From: Metaruminococcus_A sp964607135
GTDB lineage: Bacteria > Bacillota > Clostridia > Oscillospirales > Ruminococcaceae
NCBI GenBank assembly: GCA_964607135.1
Contig: CAZSIV010000010.1
Location: 9,326-73,325 of the forward strand
DNA: 64,000 nucleotides
Direction of reading: 5' to 3'
Below the pieces are notes generated by a model, which saw nothing but the letters and a program-made list of their open reading frames with translations, made no database searches and was not told where the DNA came from. Positions 16,603-26,278 of the stretch are shown piece after piece. Position numbers and translations under genes: made by a program. Each line of letters opens with the position of its first letter. Position 1 is the stretch's first letter.

Positions 16603-17271
16603 ATGATTTATGTTACCGGAGACCTTCACGGCGAATACAGCCGTTTTACAAAAACCGAGATCAAGAAGCTGAAAAAAGGGGATACCCTGATCGTCTGCGG
16701 GGATTTCGGCTTCGTCTGGAACGGCGGGAGCAAAGAGCAGAAGCTGCTGCAAAAAATCGGCAAAAAGCCGTTCAGCACCGTTTTTGTCACCGGCTGCCAC
16801 GACAACTATGAGCTCCTGAAACAATACCCGGAGCAGGAGTGGTGCGGAGGCAAGGTGCGCGTCCTTTCCGGCAGGCTGATGCAGCTTGTCCGCGGAGAAA
16901 TCTACACCCTGGAGGGAAAGACGTTTTTTGCCTTTAGCGGCGGCGAAAGCTCAGACGGGATGCTGCGGGAGGAAAACAGCCTCTGGTGGCCCGAAGAGCA
17001 GCCGACGGCTGAGGAGGAAGCCCAGGCGCTGATGCGGCTCAAGGAGCAGCGGGACAGGGTGGATTATATTGTGACCCATGATGCGCCGATCAGCATCTGC
17101 GAGTTTCTCAACATCCCGCCGGCCGATGTCAATTCCCGGATCAACAACTTCCTGGAAGAGGTCGGGAAAAGGGTGGAGTTCAAGCACTGGTTTTTCGGGA
17201 AGCTCCATCTGGACAAGGCGATCACCAGCCGTCACCAGGCGGTTTACCTGAAGGTAATCCCTGTAGAATAA
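16603..17271 (+). CDS. Calcineurin-like metallophosphoesterase
   Basis: A 222-residue protein of the metallophosphoesterase superfamily, predicted to hydrolyse phosphomono- or diesters with two metals. Ligand motifs are in order: GDLHGEY (Asp7, His9), CGDFGF, GCHDN (normally GNHD/E), VTHDAP and the final GKLH in place of GHxH. The Asn-to-Cys change in the third motif removes a usual metal ligand and general contact residue. It lies 24 bases after metY and probably shares its transcript. The substrate is unknown. Confidence 0.85.
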   Translation: MIYVTGDLHGEYSRFTKTEIKKLKKGDTLIVCGDFGFVWNGGSKEQKLLQKIGKKPFSTVFVTGCHDNYELLKQYPEQEWCGGKVRVLSGRLMQLVRGEIYTLEGKTFFAFSGGESSDGMLREENSLWWPEEQPTAEEEAQALMRLKEQRDRVDYIVTHDAPISICEFLNIPPADVNSRINNFLEEVGKRVEFKHWFFGKLHLDKAITSRHQAVYLKVIPVE

Positions 17272-17275
17272 AAGA

Positions 17276-17310
17276 GGCGCCCTCGGAAAAGAGCCGGGGG
17301 CGTTATTTTG
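17276..17310 (+). terminator. Terminator after the phosphoesterase gene
   Basis: Stem CGCCCTCGG/CCGGGGGCG followed by TTATTTTG. Confidence 0.75.
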
Positions 17311-17530
17311 TCCTTCTCGTGCGGCGGTAACACAGTTCCCTGAGAGACTATAGAGCCATCCCCAGCTCGGCTCAAAAGATTTTTTTCATCTGCAAGCCGA
17401 GAGAGATTTGGTCATAATTACATATAATATACAATGAAATAGATTGAATTTTAGAAAATAAATACAAAAATTGTTATAAAAATATGACGCCTCTTGATTT
17501 TTTGCAAAAATAGATTACAATAGGTAATAG
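17311..17530. other. AT-rich region upstream of groES
   Basis: The gap between the phosphoesterase terminator and the groES promoter has no open frame with a ribosome site. Bases 17410-17490 are strongly AT-rich and may act as an UP element. Confidence 0.4.
17494..17521 (+). promoter_or_regulatory. groESL promoter
   Basis: TTGATT at 17494-17499 and TACAAT at 17516-17521 are spaced by 16 bases, with the CIRCE operator directly downstream at the start of the transcript. Confidence 0.8.
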
Positions 17531-17557
17531 TTAGCACTCCGCAGAAACGAGTGCTAA
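17531..17557 (+). promoter_or_regulatory. CIRCE operator (HrcA binding site)
   Basis: A perfect match to the consensus TTAGCACTC-N9-GAGTGCTAA, placed between the promoter and the groES start. HrcA represses groESL here until heat or folding stress. Confidence 0.97.
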
Positions 17558-17586
17558 AACATTACCAAATTTAGGAGGAGTACATC

Positions 17587-17871
17587 ATGAATATCAGACC
17601 TCTTGCCGATAGGATCGTCATCAAAATGGTAGAGGCGGAAGAGACGACCAAAAGCGGAATTATCTTAGCAGGAACAGCGAAGGAAAAACCCCAGGTTGCA
17701 GAAGTTCTGGCTGTCGGCCCGGGCGGCGTGGTAGACGGAAAAGAAATCAAGATGGAGCTGAAGGTCGGGGATAAGGTGCTCATGAGCAAATACGCCGGAA
17801 CCGAAATCAAGCTCGACGGGCAGGAGTACACCATCCTCCGCCAGTCTGACGTCCTCGCGGTCGTAGAATAA
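17587..17871 (+). CDS. groES: Co-chaperonin GroES (Cpn10)
   Basis: A 94-residue co-chaperonin that caps the GroEL chamber. It begins MNIRPLADRIVIK and holds the mobile loop (EETTKSGIILAGTAKEKPQ, about residues 18-36) and the VLMSKYAGTEIKLDGQEY block. It has a GGAGG ribosome site, follows the CIRCE element and is followed by groEL after 79 bases. Expression is expected to be under HrcA control. Confidence 0.98.
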   Translation: MNIRPLADRIVIKMVEAEETTKSGIILAGTAKEKPQVAEVLAVGPGGVVDGKEIKMELKVGDKVLMSKYAGTEIKLDGQEYTILRQSDVLAVVE

Positions 17872-17950
17872 CGCGGGCCGCTTTCGGGGCGGATTCCCCG
17901 GATGGATATTCGACCAATCATATTTTATAACGTAGGAGGAAGAATTCGTT

Positions 17951-19579
<1,629 letters not shown>

Positions 19580-19595
19580 TCGAAACCTGCTTAAG

Positions 19596-19628
19596 GAAAA
19601 AAGCCCCGCAAATTGCGGGGCTTTTTTG
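19596..19628 (+). terminator. groESL terminator
   Basis: AAAAAAGCCCCGCA/TGCGGGGCTTTTTT stem with a short AAT loop, 17 bases after the groEL stop. Confidence 0.92.
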
Positions 19629-19712
19629 CATCGCAGAGCCGTCCTCTTGACAGGGGATCGGGCAGATGCTAAACTGGAAAAGCTGAGTGCAGAATTTAAA
19701 AAGAAATGGGCG

Positions 19713-20609
19713 ATGATGATGCGGGAAAATTTTGAGATCGACGGCGTCAAGGATGTTGTACTGGATACCGATGCCTATAACGAAATCGACGACCAGTTTG
19801 CAATTTCTTATCTCCTTCGCTCTTCCGACCGGCTGAATCCTCTTGCTTTTTACGCGGCGCCCTTTTTCAACGAAAAATCCTCCGGGCCGAAGGACGGGAT
19901 GGAAAAAAGCTACGATGAGATTTTAAAGCTCCTCCGCCTTGCCGGGGAGTCGTATCCGGTCTTCAAAGGGTCGGAACGTTACCTGGAGAACGAGGAAACC
20001 CCGGTGCATTCCCCCGCGGCGGAGGATCTTGCGGCGCGCGCGATGCAGTATACGCCGGAGCGCCCCCTTTATGTGGTGGCGATCGGCGCGATCACCAATG
20101 TCGCCTCTGCGCTCCTGCTCAATCCTCAGATCAAGGAGCGGATCGTCGTGGTCTGGCTCGGCGGGCATTCGTATGATTACGGAAAGCCATACGATTTCAA
20201 TATGCAGCAGGATGTCGCGGCGGCCCGCGTCGTGATGGGCAGCGGCGTGCGTTTTGTCCAGATTCCCGGCTTCGGCGTCGCCGGCGGCTTCACCATTTCC
20301 AAGCCGGAACTGGAATATTGGCTGGCCGGCAAAAACCCGCTTGCCGACTATCTTGCGAAAAACACCATCGCCGAGGCGGACAGCTATGCCGCCGGAAAGC
20401 CGTGGACGCGGATCATCTGGGACGTCACGGCGATTGCTTGGCTCCTCAACGACAACGACCGCTTTTTGAAATGGCGGGTCATTCCGGTGCTTCTTCCGGA
20501 ATACGAAAACCGGTATGCAGACGCGCCGCTCGAACACACCTTCTGCTGTGCGTATTGGCTCAACCGCGACGCACTGATGCAGGATTTGATCACAAAGCTC
20601 ACACGGTGA
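19713..20609 (+). CDS. Inosine/uridine-preferring nucleoside hydrolase family protein
   Basis: About 298 residues. The N-terminal calcium-binding motif DTDAYNEIDDQFA (close to the start) defines the family; VAIGAITNVASAL, VWLGGH and the C-terminal WDVTAIAW (third Asp) are also present. It splits a nucleoside into base and ribose for salvage. The frame is open from 19626, but that ATG lies inside the groESL terminator; the Met triplet at 19713-19721 fits the family start better, although no strong ribosome site is visible. It ends at its own terminator. Confidence 0.85.
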   Translation: MMMRENFEIDGVKDVVLDTDAYNEIDDQFAISYLLRSSDRLNPLAFYAAPFFNEKSSGPKDGMEKSYDEILKLLRLAGESYPVFKGSERYLENEETPVHSPAAEDLAARAMQYTPERPLYVVAIGAITNVASALLLNPQIKERIVVVWLGGHSYDYGKPYDFNMQQDVAAARVVMGSGVRFVQIPGFGVAGGFTISKPELEYWLAGKNPLADYLAKNTIAEADSYAAGKPWTRIIWDVTAIAWLLNDNDRFLKWRVIPVLLPEYENRYADAPLEHTFCCAYWLNRDALMQDLITKLTR

Positions 20610-20614
20610 AACAG

Positions 20615-20647
20615 CAAAGCTCCGCGACAGAAGTTGCGGAGCTTTTT
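20615..20647 (+). terminator. Terminator after the nucleoside hydrolase
   Basis: AAAGCTCCGC/GCGGAGCTTTTT stem-loop with a T-run. Confidence 0.88.
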
Positions 20648-20739
20648 CGATGCATTTTGTATTTTTTAGAAAATAGTGAGGGAAAAGGGCCGGATTGAGA
20701 CAATAGATAGATGAAGGGCCCGGAAAGGGGGAGAGGCTG

Positions 20740-21312
20740 ATGAAACGATATGAAATCGACGAGCGGGAACTACCGCGCTTGATTCGGGAGGAGCCGGAAA
20801 AGGGGATGACCTTTGCGATCCGACTTTACGGAAATCCGGTGCGGACGATCTGTCGGAATATCCTGGCGGGATGCGGCAGCGCGGAGGCGGAGGATGCGGT
20901 CGCAGAGTGCTTTGTCAATGTCTGGCAGGCGGCCGGCAGGTTCAACCCGAGCCAGGGCGCCAGCTTTCGGAGCTACTGCTATGGAATCGCGCGGACGACA
21001 GCCCTCGCAAGGCGGAGAAAACTCCGCGCGGAGCCGGTGCTTCCGCTTGAGGAAACTATTTTTTTAGAGGATAGTGAGGAGGTCTTTTCCCGCCAGGAGG
21101 AAGAGGGGCTGATTCACGAGGCGGTCGAAATGATGAAGGAGCCCGACCGCACCATCTTCCTGCTCCGGTATTTCTATTTTTTCAAGGTGAAGGAGATCGC
21201 GGAGCGCCTGGAGCTTCCGCCGAAAAAGGTGGAGAATATTCTATCCCGGAGAAAAAAGGATTTAGAGGCAGTTTTACTGGAAGGAGGAATCGGATGTGAA
21301 GAGATTGGATGA
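20740..21312 (+). CDS. ECF-type RNA polymerase sigma factor
   Basis: A 190-residue sigma factor with region 2 (EDAVAECFVNVWQAAGRFNP, about residues 48-67, and FRSYCYGIARTTALARRRK) and region 4 (FLLRYFYFFKVKEIAERL then KKVENILSRRKKDL, about 140-175), with no regions 1 or 3. It has a GGGGGAGAGG site before ATG. Its 3' end overlaps the next gene by 17 bases, which encodes a membrane protein of the anti-sigma type. Such pairs usually respond to envelope stress. The target promoters are unknown. Confidence 0.9.
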   Translation: MKRYEIDERELPRLIREEPEKGMTFAIRLYGNPVRTICRNILAGCGSAEAEDAVAECFVNVWQAAGRFNPSQGASFRSYCYGIARTTALARRRKLRAEPVLPLEETIFLEDSEEVFSRQEEEGLIHEAVEMMKEPDRTIFLLRYFYFFKVKEIAERLELPPKKVENILSRRKKDLEAVLLEGGIGCEEIG

Positions 21313-22390
21313 CATGGAAATCCAGATTCAGGAGGAAGAGCTTTATTCGGGCCTGCAAGAGCAGGAGCTGCTGGAGGCGGAACCGCTGAGCCAGCGGGAA
21401 GCGGAACGGATTTTTAGGCAGGTCTGTGTAAAAAAAGAGGGAAAAACAGGCAAACCGCGGAGGAGGACAAAACGGGTTGTTGCAATTCTCGCAGCGGCCG
21501 TTGCAGCGGTGTTCGGCCTGACGGCAGCGGCCATTCAGGTGTTTTGGCCGGTGCTGTTTGAAGAAAATGTCCACTATCAAGGAATCTTTCAAAGCGGTTG
21601 GAATGAAGAAAATCTAGAAGCATATGCGGCGGCAGGGCAGGCCAGTGAGGTTCAGGTTTCCGACAACGGGGTCACGGTTCGTTTGAACCGGCTTTACTAC
21701 AACGGAAATCTCACAGTCGCGGATATCGACGTGATTACGCCGTACAAAGGGGTAACTCTTGGAGAAGGGGACAGTGAGTGGATGCCGGGCTTTGAACGGC
21801 AGGATGAGGAAATTGCTTATCGCGTTCTCAGCGCCAATGCTGCGACGAGTGATACGTTTCTGAAAGAGAGCGACGACCCGACCGACAATGTGCTGTCGAT
21901 GTGGATGTTTTTTGCAACGAATGACTACGATATCCTCGGAAAAGAATTTTCTCTTGACAGGGGTGGATTTATACTTTCAAATCTGAACTGTCTCGACGGG
22001 AATGGAGAGAGGGTCAGAATCGAAGGGAGATGGCCGCTTTTCTGGAGGCTTGACAACAAAGCGGGAATCCGGCGGAGCTTCTATTCCCCAATGATTGTAA
22101 ACGACCTGCAAAAGATCGAAAGCTACCGACTGACCGAGTGCTCTTTGGGGCTGAAAATTTTGTTAAATGTCGACCCGGAAGACGACTATATTCCTCAGGT
22201 ATACAGCCCTATTATAAAGCTGCGGGACGGCACAGTACTCGATCAGGACTTTCCAGTTTCGAATGCTAGCACTCCTTTCGATATTGACGGCATGAGGATA
22301 AAGGTCATTGTGACATTCCCTTATCCCATCGATATCAGCCAGGTCGAATCGATCCAGTACGGTTCTGTCGTTATCCCCATAAACGAATAA
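21296..22390 (+). CDS. DUF4179-type membrane anti-sigma factor
   Basis: A 364-residue single-pass protein. Residues 1-60 are acidic then basic and cytosolic, the helix at about 62-84 (VVAILAAAVAAVFGLTAAAIQVF) crosses the membrane, and the remaining 280 residues are extracytoplasmic. The pattern and its coupling to an ECF sigma gene match the DUF4179 anti-sigma family. The start is GTG at 21296 with GGAGGAAT upstream inside the sigma gene. The external domain holds no obvious catalytic motif. The exact family name is inferred from architecture and context. Confidence 0.75.
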   Translation: MKRLDDMEIQIQEEELYSGLQEQELLEAEPLSQREAERIFRQVCVKKEGKTGKPRRRTKRVVAILAAAVAAVFGLTAAAIQVFWPVLFEENVHYQGIFQSGWNEENLEAYAAAGQASEVQVSDNGVTVRLNRLYYNGNLTVADIDVITPYKGVTLGEGDSEWMPGFERQDEEIAYRVLSANAATSDTFLKESDDPTDNVLSMWMFFATNDYDILGKEFSLDRGGFILSNLNCLDGNGERVRIEGRWPLFWRLDNKAGIRRSFYSPMIVNDLQKIESYRLTECSLGLKILLNVDPEDDYIPQVYSPIIKLRDGTVLDQDFPVSNASTPFDIDGMRIKVIVTFPYPIDISQVESIQYGSVVIPINE

Positions 22391-22393
22391 GGG

Positions 22394-22428
22394 AAACCCC
22401 CGGAGCTCATTTGAGCCCCGGGGGTTTT
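22394..22428. terminator. Terminator between the anti-sigma gene and the convergent oxidoreductase
   Basis: AAACCCCCGG...CCGGGGGTTTT stem, A/T flanked on both sides, so usable in both directions. Confidence 0.85.
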
Positions 22429-22464
22429 GCTACGTGTTTGAACAGAGCCGGCGGCGGGAGTGGT

Positions 22465-23577
22465 TTATTGTTTCCCGATTTTCTCTTCCAGCAGGCTGTA
22501 GTACCGCTCCGCGTCCATCGGGAGGGAGACGGCGCGGTTCCCCTCCCAGGAGGAGAGCACCATCGCGTTGGCGAGCTCGAGGCTGTTCAGCCCGCTCAGC
22601 CCGTCCCATTGATTTTCCGCGCCGTAGAGGATGGCGTCGGTGAAGTTCTGGGTGACCTCCGGGTGGAGAAAGCCTTCCCGCGGGGGATATTCCACCGTGG
22701 TCACGACCGACTGCGGATGGCCGAAAGGCTTGTCGTTGCTTTGGTTGTACTCCGGCTCCGGGATTTTCAGCTTGTGGAAGGTCAGCTTCCGCCCCTCAAC
22801 GATCACCTTTCCGCTGTCGCAGGTGACCTCCAGGCGGCTTGTCCCCGGCGCATCCCCTGTGGATGCGATGAAGGTCCCGACTGCGCCGTTTGCATACCGC
22901 ATGTGAGCTACAGCCTCGTCCTCTACCTCGATGGGGTGGTATTTCCCGAATTCACAAAAGGCCTGTACCGTTTGAGGCATCCCGAACAGCCACTGCCAGG
23001 TGTCCAGCTGATGGATGGCCTGATTTAACAGAACGCCGCCGCCGTCGGATGCGTAGGTACCCCTCCAGGGAGCGCTGGTGAAGTAGCAGTCGCTGCGGTA
23101 GGAGGATGTCTCGATCCAGACGATCCGCCGGATTTTGCCGAGCTTTCCGTTTTCGATCATCTCGCGGAGCTTGACAAAGACGGGATTCGCCCGCTCCTGG
23201 TACATGATCGAATAGACCTTTCCGCTTTTTTTGGCGGCTTCGTTCATGGGGAGCACCTGCTTGGTGTAAACGCCTGCGGGCTTTTCCACTAAGACGTGGA
23301 GCCCAGCCTCAAACGCTTTGATGGTCAGCTCGGGATGGGTGTAATGCGGGGTGACGACCATGACGGCGTCAATCAGCCCGCTGTGCAGGAAAGCGTCGTA
23401 ATCCGTAAAGCCCGCCACGCTTTCCGGGAGCTCCTTTTTTGCGGCGTCCACGGTGGATTGCCGGGTGGCGCAGACCGCGGTCAGCCGGGCGCCTTCGATC
23501 TCGCCCCGGACGATATACTGCGCGTGCTGCAGCCCCATATTGGAGATGCCGACGATGCCAATTCGTACTTCGTTCAT
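22465..23577 (-). CDS. Gfo/Idh/MocA family NAD(P)-dependent oxidoreductase
   Basis: A 370-residue sugar or inositol-type dehydrogenase. The N-terminal Rossmann domain shows RIGIVGISNMG (the third Gly is replaced by Ser in G-I-S-N-M-G) and the family motif EKPAGVY (Lys of EKP, about residue 98). The C-terminal domain has GGGVLLNQAIHQLDTWQWLFG, with the catalytic DxxxH-type His. It oxidises or epimerises a sugar derivative in the cytosol. The start has GGAGGAA upstream. It has no operon partner. Confidence 0.9.
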   Translation of the reverse strand: MNEVRIGIVGISNMGLQHAQYIVRGEIEGARLTAVCATRQSTVDAAKKELPESVAGFTDYDAFLHSGLIDAVMVVTPHYTHPELTIKAFEAGLHVLVEKPAGVYTKQVLPMNEAAKKSGKVYSIMYQERANPVFVKLREMIENGKLGKIRRIVWIETSSYRSDCYFTSAPWRGTYASDGGGVLLNQAIHQLDTWQWLFGMPQTVQAFCEFGKYHPIEVEDEAVAHMRYANGAVGTFIASTGDAPGTSRLEVTCDSGKVIVEGRKLTFHKLKIPEPEYNQSNDKPFGHPQSVVTTVEYPPREGFLHPEVTQNFTDAILYGAENQWDGLSGLNSLELANAMVLSSWEGNRAVSLPMDAERYYSLLEEKIGKQ

Positions 23578-23991
23578 CGTTTGATTCCTCCTCTGACTTG
23601 TTGTGATTGATTGGTGCGGGTTTCTTTCAGTATACCACGGAAAAAGAAAAGAGGAAGCAGAAAGTCAAATATTTTAAGCTTCTGCGCAAAAATACGGCCG
23701 GTGAATGATGCAGGTCGGCGCTGTGCCGGGCAAAAGCATGGGTCGATTCGACTTTTTTAAATCCGTTGCCAAAAGGTTTATATTTTATTCACTTTTGCAG
23801 GGGCGTATGGGTTATAATAAGGCTAGGAGTTTTATTGCTTTACCGCCTTCCGGCGGGCGCTGTAGCGGCCTGGAAAGGGTGGATATGCGGCGCGAAATCG
23901 ACTTTTACAGCCGCTTCGCTTCTTGATGGAAAGATACAGCGTTTTGGATGTGTAAATCGACGGAAAAGAAAAAATATAGGAGGGACCGGAT
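23578..23991. other. 414-base divergent intergenic region
   Basis: It carries the minus-strand promoter of the oxidoreductase (TATACT near 23632-23627) and a plus-strand -10 TATAAT at 23813-23818 with a weak upstream -35 near 23788. The two-component genes follow about 170 bases later. Several AATCGACTTTT-like fragments recur (23750, 23895), but no defined element was recognised and no gene is seen. Confidence 0.45.
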
Positions 23992-24684
23992 ATGTCAATC
24001 GGAAAAATCCTGGTGGTGGACGACGATAAAAACATCTGTGAGCTGCTTCGGCTTTATTTGGAAAAGGAAGGCTACACTGTGGCGATTTCGAATGAAGGAG
24101 AAGAGGCGCTTGCCAAGTTCAATGCGATCAATCCCGATCTGATCCTGTTGGATATCATGCTTCCCACGCTGGACGGCTGGCAGGTGTGCCGGGAAATCAG
24201 AAAGACGTCGAATGTCCCGATCATCATGCTGACCGCTAAAGGCGAAACCTTTGACAAGGTGCTGGGCCTGGAATTGGGCGCGGACGATTATGTAGTCAAA
24301 CCGTTCGACACCAAGGAAGTCATTGCGCGGGTGAAGGCTGTCCTCCGCCGGATTGGAAATACGGCTCCTGCGACCGAGCACAAGGAGGTAAACTACGATA
24401 AGCTGAGCGTCAATATGACTCGATATGAGCTGAAGGTCGACGGGAAGGTGATCGACACCCCGCCGAAGGAGCTGGAGCTGCTCTTCCACCTGGCCTCCAA
24501 CCCGAACCGCGTCTATACCCGCGACCAGCTGCTCGACGAAGTCTGGGGCTTCGAATATTACGGCGATTCCAGGACGATTGACGTCCATGTCAAACGGCTC
24601 CGGGAAAAGCTGGAGGGCGTTTCGGACAAGTGGTCGCTCAAAACGGTCTGGGGCGTCGGATATAAATTTGAAGTGGCAGAGTAA
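23992..24684 (+). CDS. OmpR/PhoB-family response regulator
   Basis: A 230-residue regulator with receiver domain (VVDDD, phospho-acceptor Asp54 in LILLDIMLP, Lys in VVKPFD) and a winged-helix output domain (about residues 130-228, with PPKELELLFHL, VYTRDQLLDEVWG and DVHVKRLREKL). It has an AGGAGG site. It is followed after 23 bases by a sensor kinase and then an HtrA protease, resembling envelope-stress two-component loci. Confidence 0.95.
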   Translation: MSIGKILVVDDDKNICELLRLYLEKEGYTVAISNEGEEALAKFNAINPDLILLDIMLPTLDGWQVCREIRKTSNVPIIMLTAKGETFDKVLGLELGADDYVVKPFDTKEVIARVKAVLRRIGNTAPATEHKEVNYDKLSVNMTRYELKVDGKVIDTPPKELELLFHLASNPNRVYTRDQLLDEVWGFEYYGDSRTIDVHVKRLREKLEGVSDKWSLKTVWGVGYKFEVAE

Positions 24685-24707
24685 AAAGCGGCTCCCTCTG
24701 GAGGGGT

Positions 24708-26216
24708 TTGATGCGTAAAAGCCTGTTTACCAAATATTTTGCAATCTGCTCTACGGTTGTCATTATCTCGCTGACCCTGCTGGGGGCGATTATGATGGTG
24801 GTGGCGGGGCAGTATTTCAAAACGGAAAAATACACCCTTTTAAAGAACAATACCACCAGCGCTGTCACCTTTACCGTGGATAACTGTGTTTACGACAGCG
24901 ACAGCAAAACTGCGACCATTGATCCGGCGGTGCAGAATACCTATGCGCTTCTCGCCAACGCGATCGATGCACAGCTGATCCTGGTCGAAAGCAGCGGAAA
25001 AGCCAATCTCATGGTGGGAAGTATGCGGGACGGCGGAGAGACGGCGGAAGGCTTCAGCGGCTTCTCCGCCTATACCGTTTCTGAAAAGATCCTCGGCAGG
25101 ATGCTTCAGGTTGGGGAGTATTTTGAAGTGGGGACGCTGGGCGGGATCTACGACTCTCAGTATTACACCTATGGTCTGCCAATCCGACTCGACGACGGGC
25201 AGCTGGTGGGGTTTCTGTTTGCTTCGACCCCCGCCACGGCCATGACCGACTTTGTCCTTCAGGTTCTCCAGATGTTCTGCCTGTCGTCGGTCTTTGTCAT
25301 CTTCCTGTCCTTTATCGTGTTTTACATCATCACTTTGCAGCTTGTCAAACCGCTCCGGCGGATGGCGTTTGCCGCGAAAAAGTTTGGGAGCGGGGATTTT
25401 TCCGACCGGATTGAGGTGCGCGGGGAGGATGAGATTGCCGAGCTCGCGCTTGCGCTCAACAACATGGCGCAGTCGCTTTCGGTTATAGAATCGACCCGGC
25501 GCAGCTTTGTGGCAAACGTCTCGCACGAGCTGCGCACGCCGATGACCACCATTTCGGGGTTTGTAGACGGCGTGCTCGACGGGACGATCCCCAAAGAGAA
25601 AGAGCGGGAGTACCTGACAATTGTCTCGGACGAGGTCAAACGCCTTTCAAGGCTGGTGCGCGCGATGCTCAATATGTCCCGGCTTGAGAGCGGCGAGGTC
25701 AAGATGTCTAAAACAAATTTTGACCTGCTGGACGTCATCCTCCAAACGCTGTTCAGCTTCGAAACGGTCATCGAGTCGAAACGGGTCAGCATCGAGGGGC
25801 TCGACCGCGAAAAGGTCATCGTCGAGGCCGACAAGGATCTGATCCATCAGGTGGTCTATAATCTGGTCGAGAACGCCGTAAAATTTGTCGATGAGGGCGG
25901 GACGATTTCGTTTAATTTCCGCGCCGAGGCGGGACAAATCCATGTTTGCATCCGCAACAGCGGCGCAGGCCTTTCCAGGGAAGAAGTCCGGCACGTCTTC
26001 GAGCGGTTTTACAAAAGCGACAAGTCCAGGAGTCTTGATACAAACGGGGTTGGTCTCGGCCTTTATATCGTCCGTTCGATCATCAGCATCCACGGCGGGG
26101 AGATCGTCGTCCGGTCTAAAGAGGGCGAGTACTGCGAGTTTGAGTTTTACATTCCGGCCGGGCGGATGTCAAAGGCGTTAAAAAAAGGCGGTAAGCCGGA
26201 GGAAAACCAGAGTTAA
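24708..26216 (+). CDS. HAMP-containing sensor histidine kinase
   Basis: A 502-residue kinase with transmembrane helices at about residues 10-34 and 180-208 around an extracytoplasmic domain. HAMP (about 209-262), HisKA with phospho-acceptor His273 in VSHELRTPMTT, and HATPase with N box NLVENAVKF, G1 and GVGLGLYIV follow. It is partner of the response regulator directly upstream and precedes an HtrA-family protease gene by about 60 bases. The signal is unknown. Confidence 0.95.
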   Translation: MMRKSLFTKYFAICSTVVIISLTLLGAIMMVVAGQYFKTEKYTLLKNNTTSAVTFTVDNCVYDSDSKTATIDPAVQNTYALLANAIDAQLILVESSGKANLMVGSMRDGGETAEGFSGFSAYTVSEKILGRMLQVGEYFEVGTLGGIYDSQYYTYGLPIRLDDGQLVGFLFASTPATAMTDFVLQVLQMFCLSSVFVIFLSFIVFYIITLQLVKPLRRMAFAAKKFGSGDFSDRIEVRGEDEIAELALALNNMAQSLSVIESTRRSFVANVSHELRTPMTTISGFVDGVLDGTIPKEKEREYLTIVSDEVKRLSRLVRAMLNMSRLESGEVKMSKTNFDLLDVILQTLFSFETVIESKRVSIEGLDREKVIVEADKDLIHQVVYNLVENAVKFVDEGGTISFNFRAEAGQIHVCIRNSGAGLSREEVRHVFERFYKSDKSRSLDTNGVGLGLYIVRSIISIHGGEIVVRSKEGEYCEFEFYIPAGRMSKALKKGGKPEENQS

Positions 26217-26278
26217 TTCTTGGTTTCCGGATATACTTTTACTGTGAAAATACAGGGAACAGAGTGGGTGGAGTCAGA

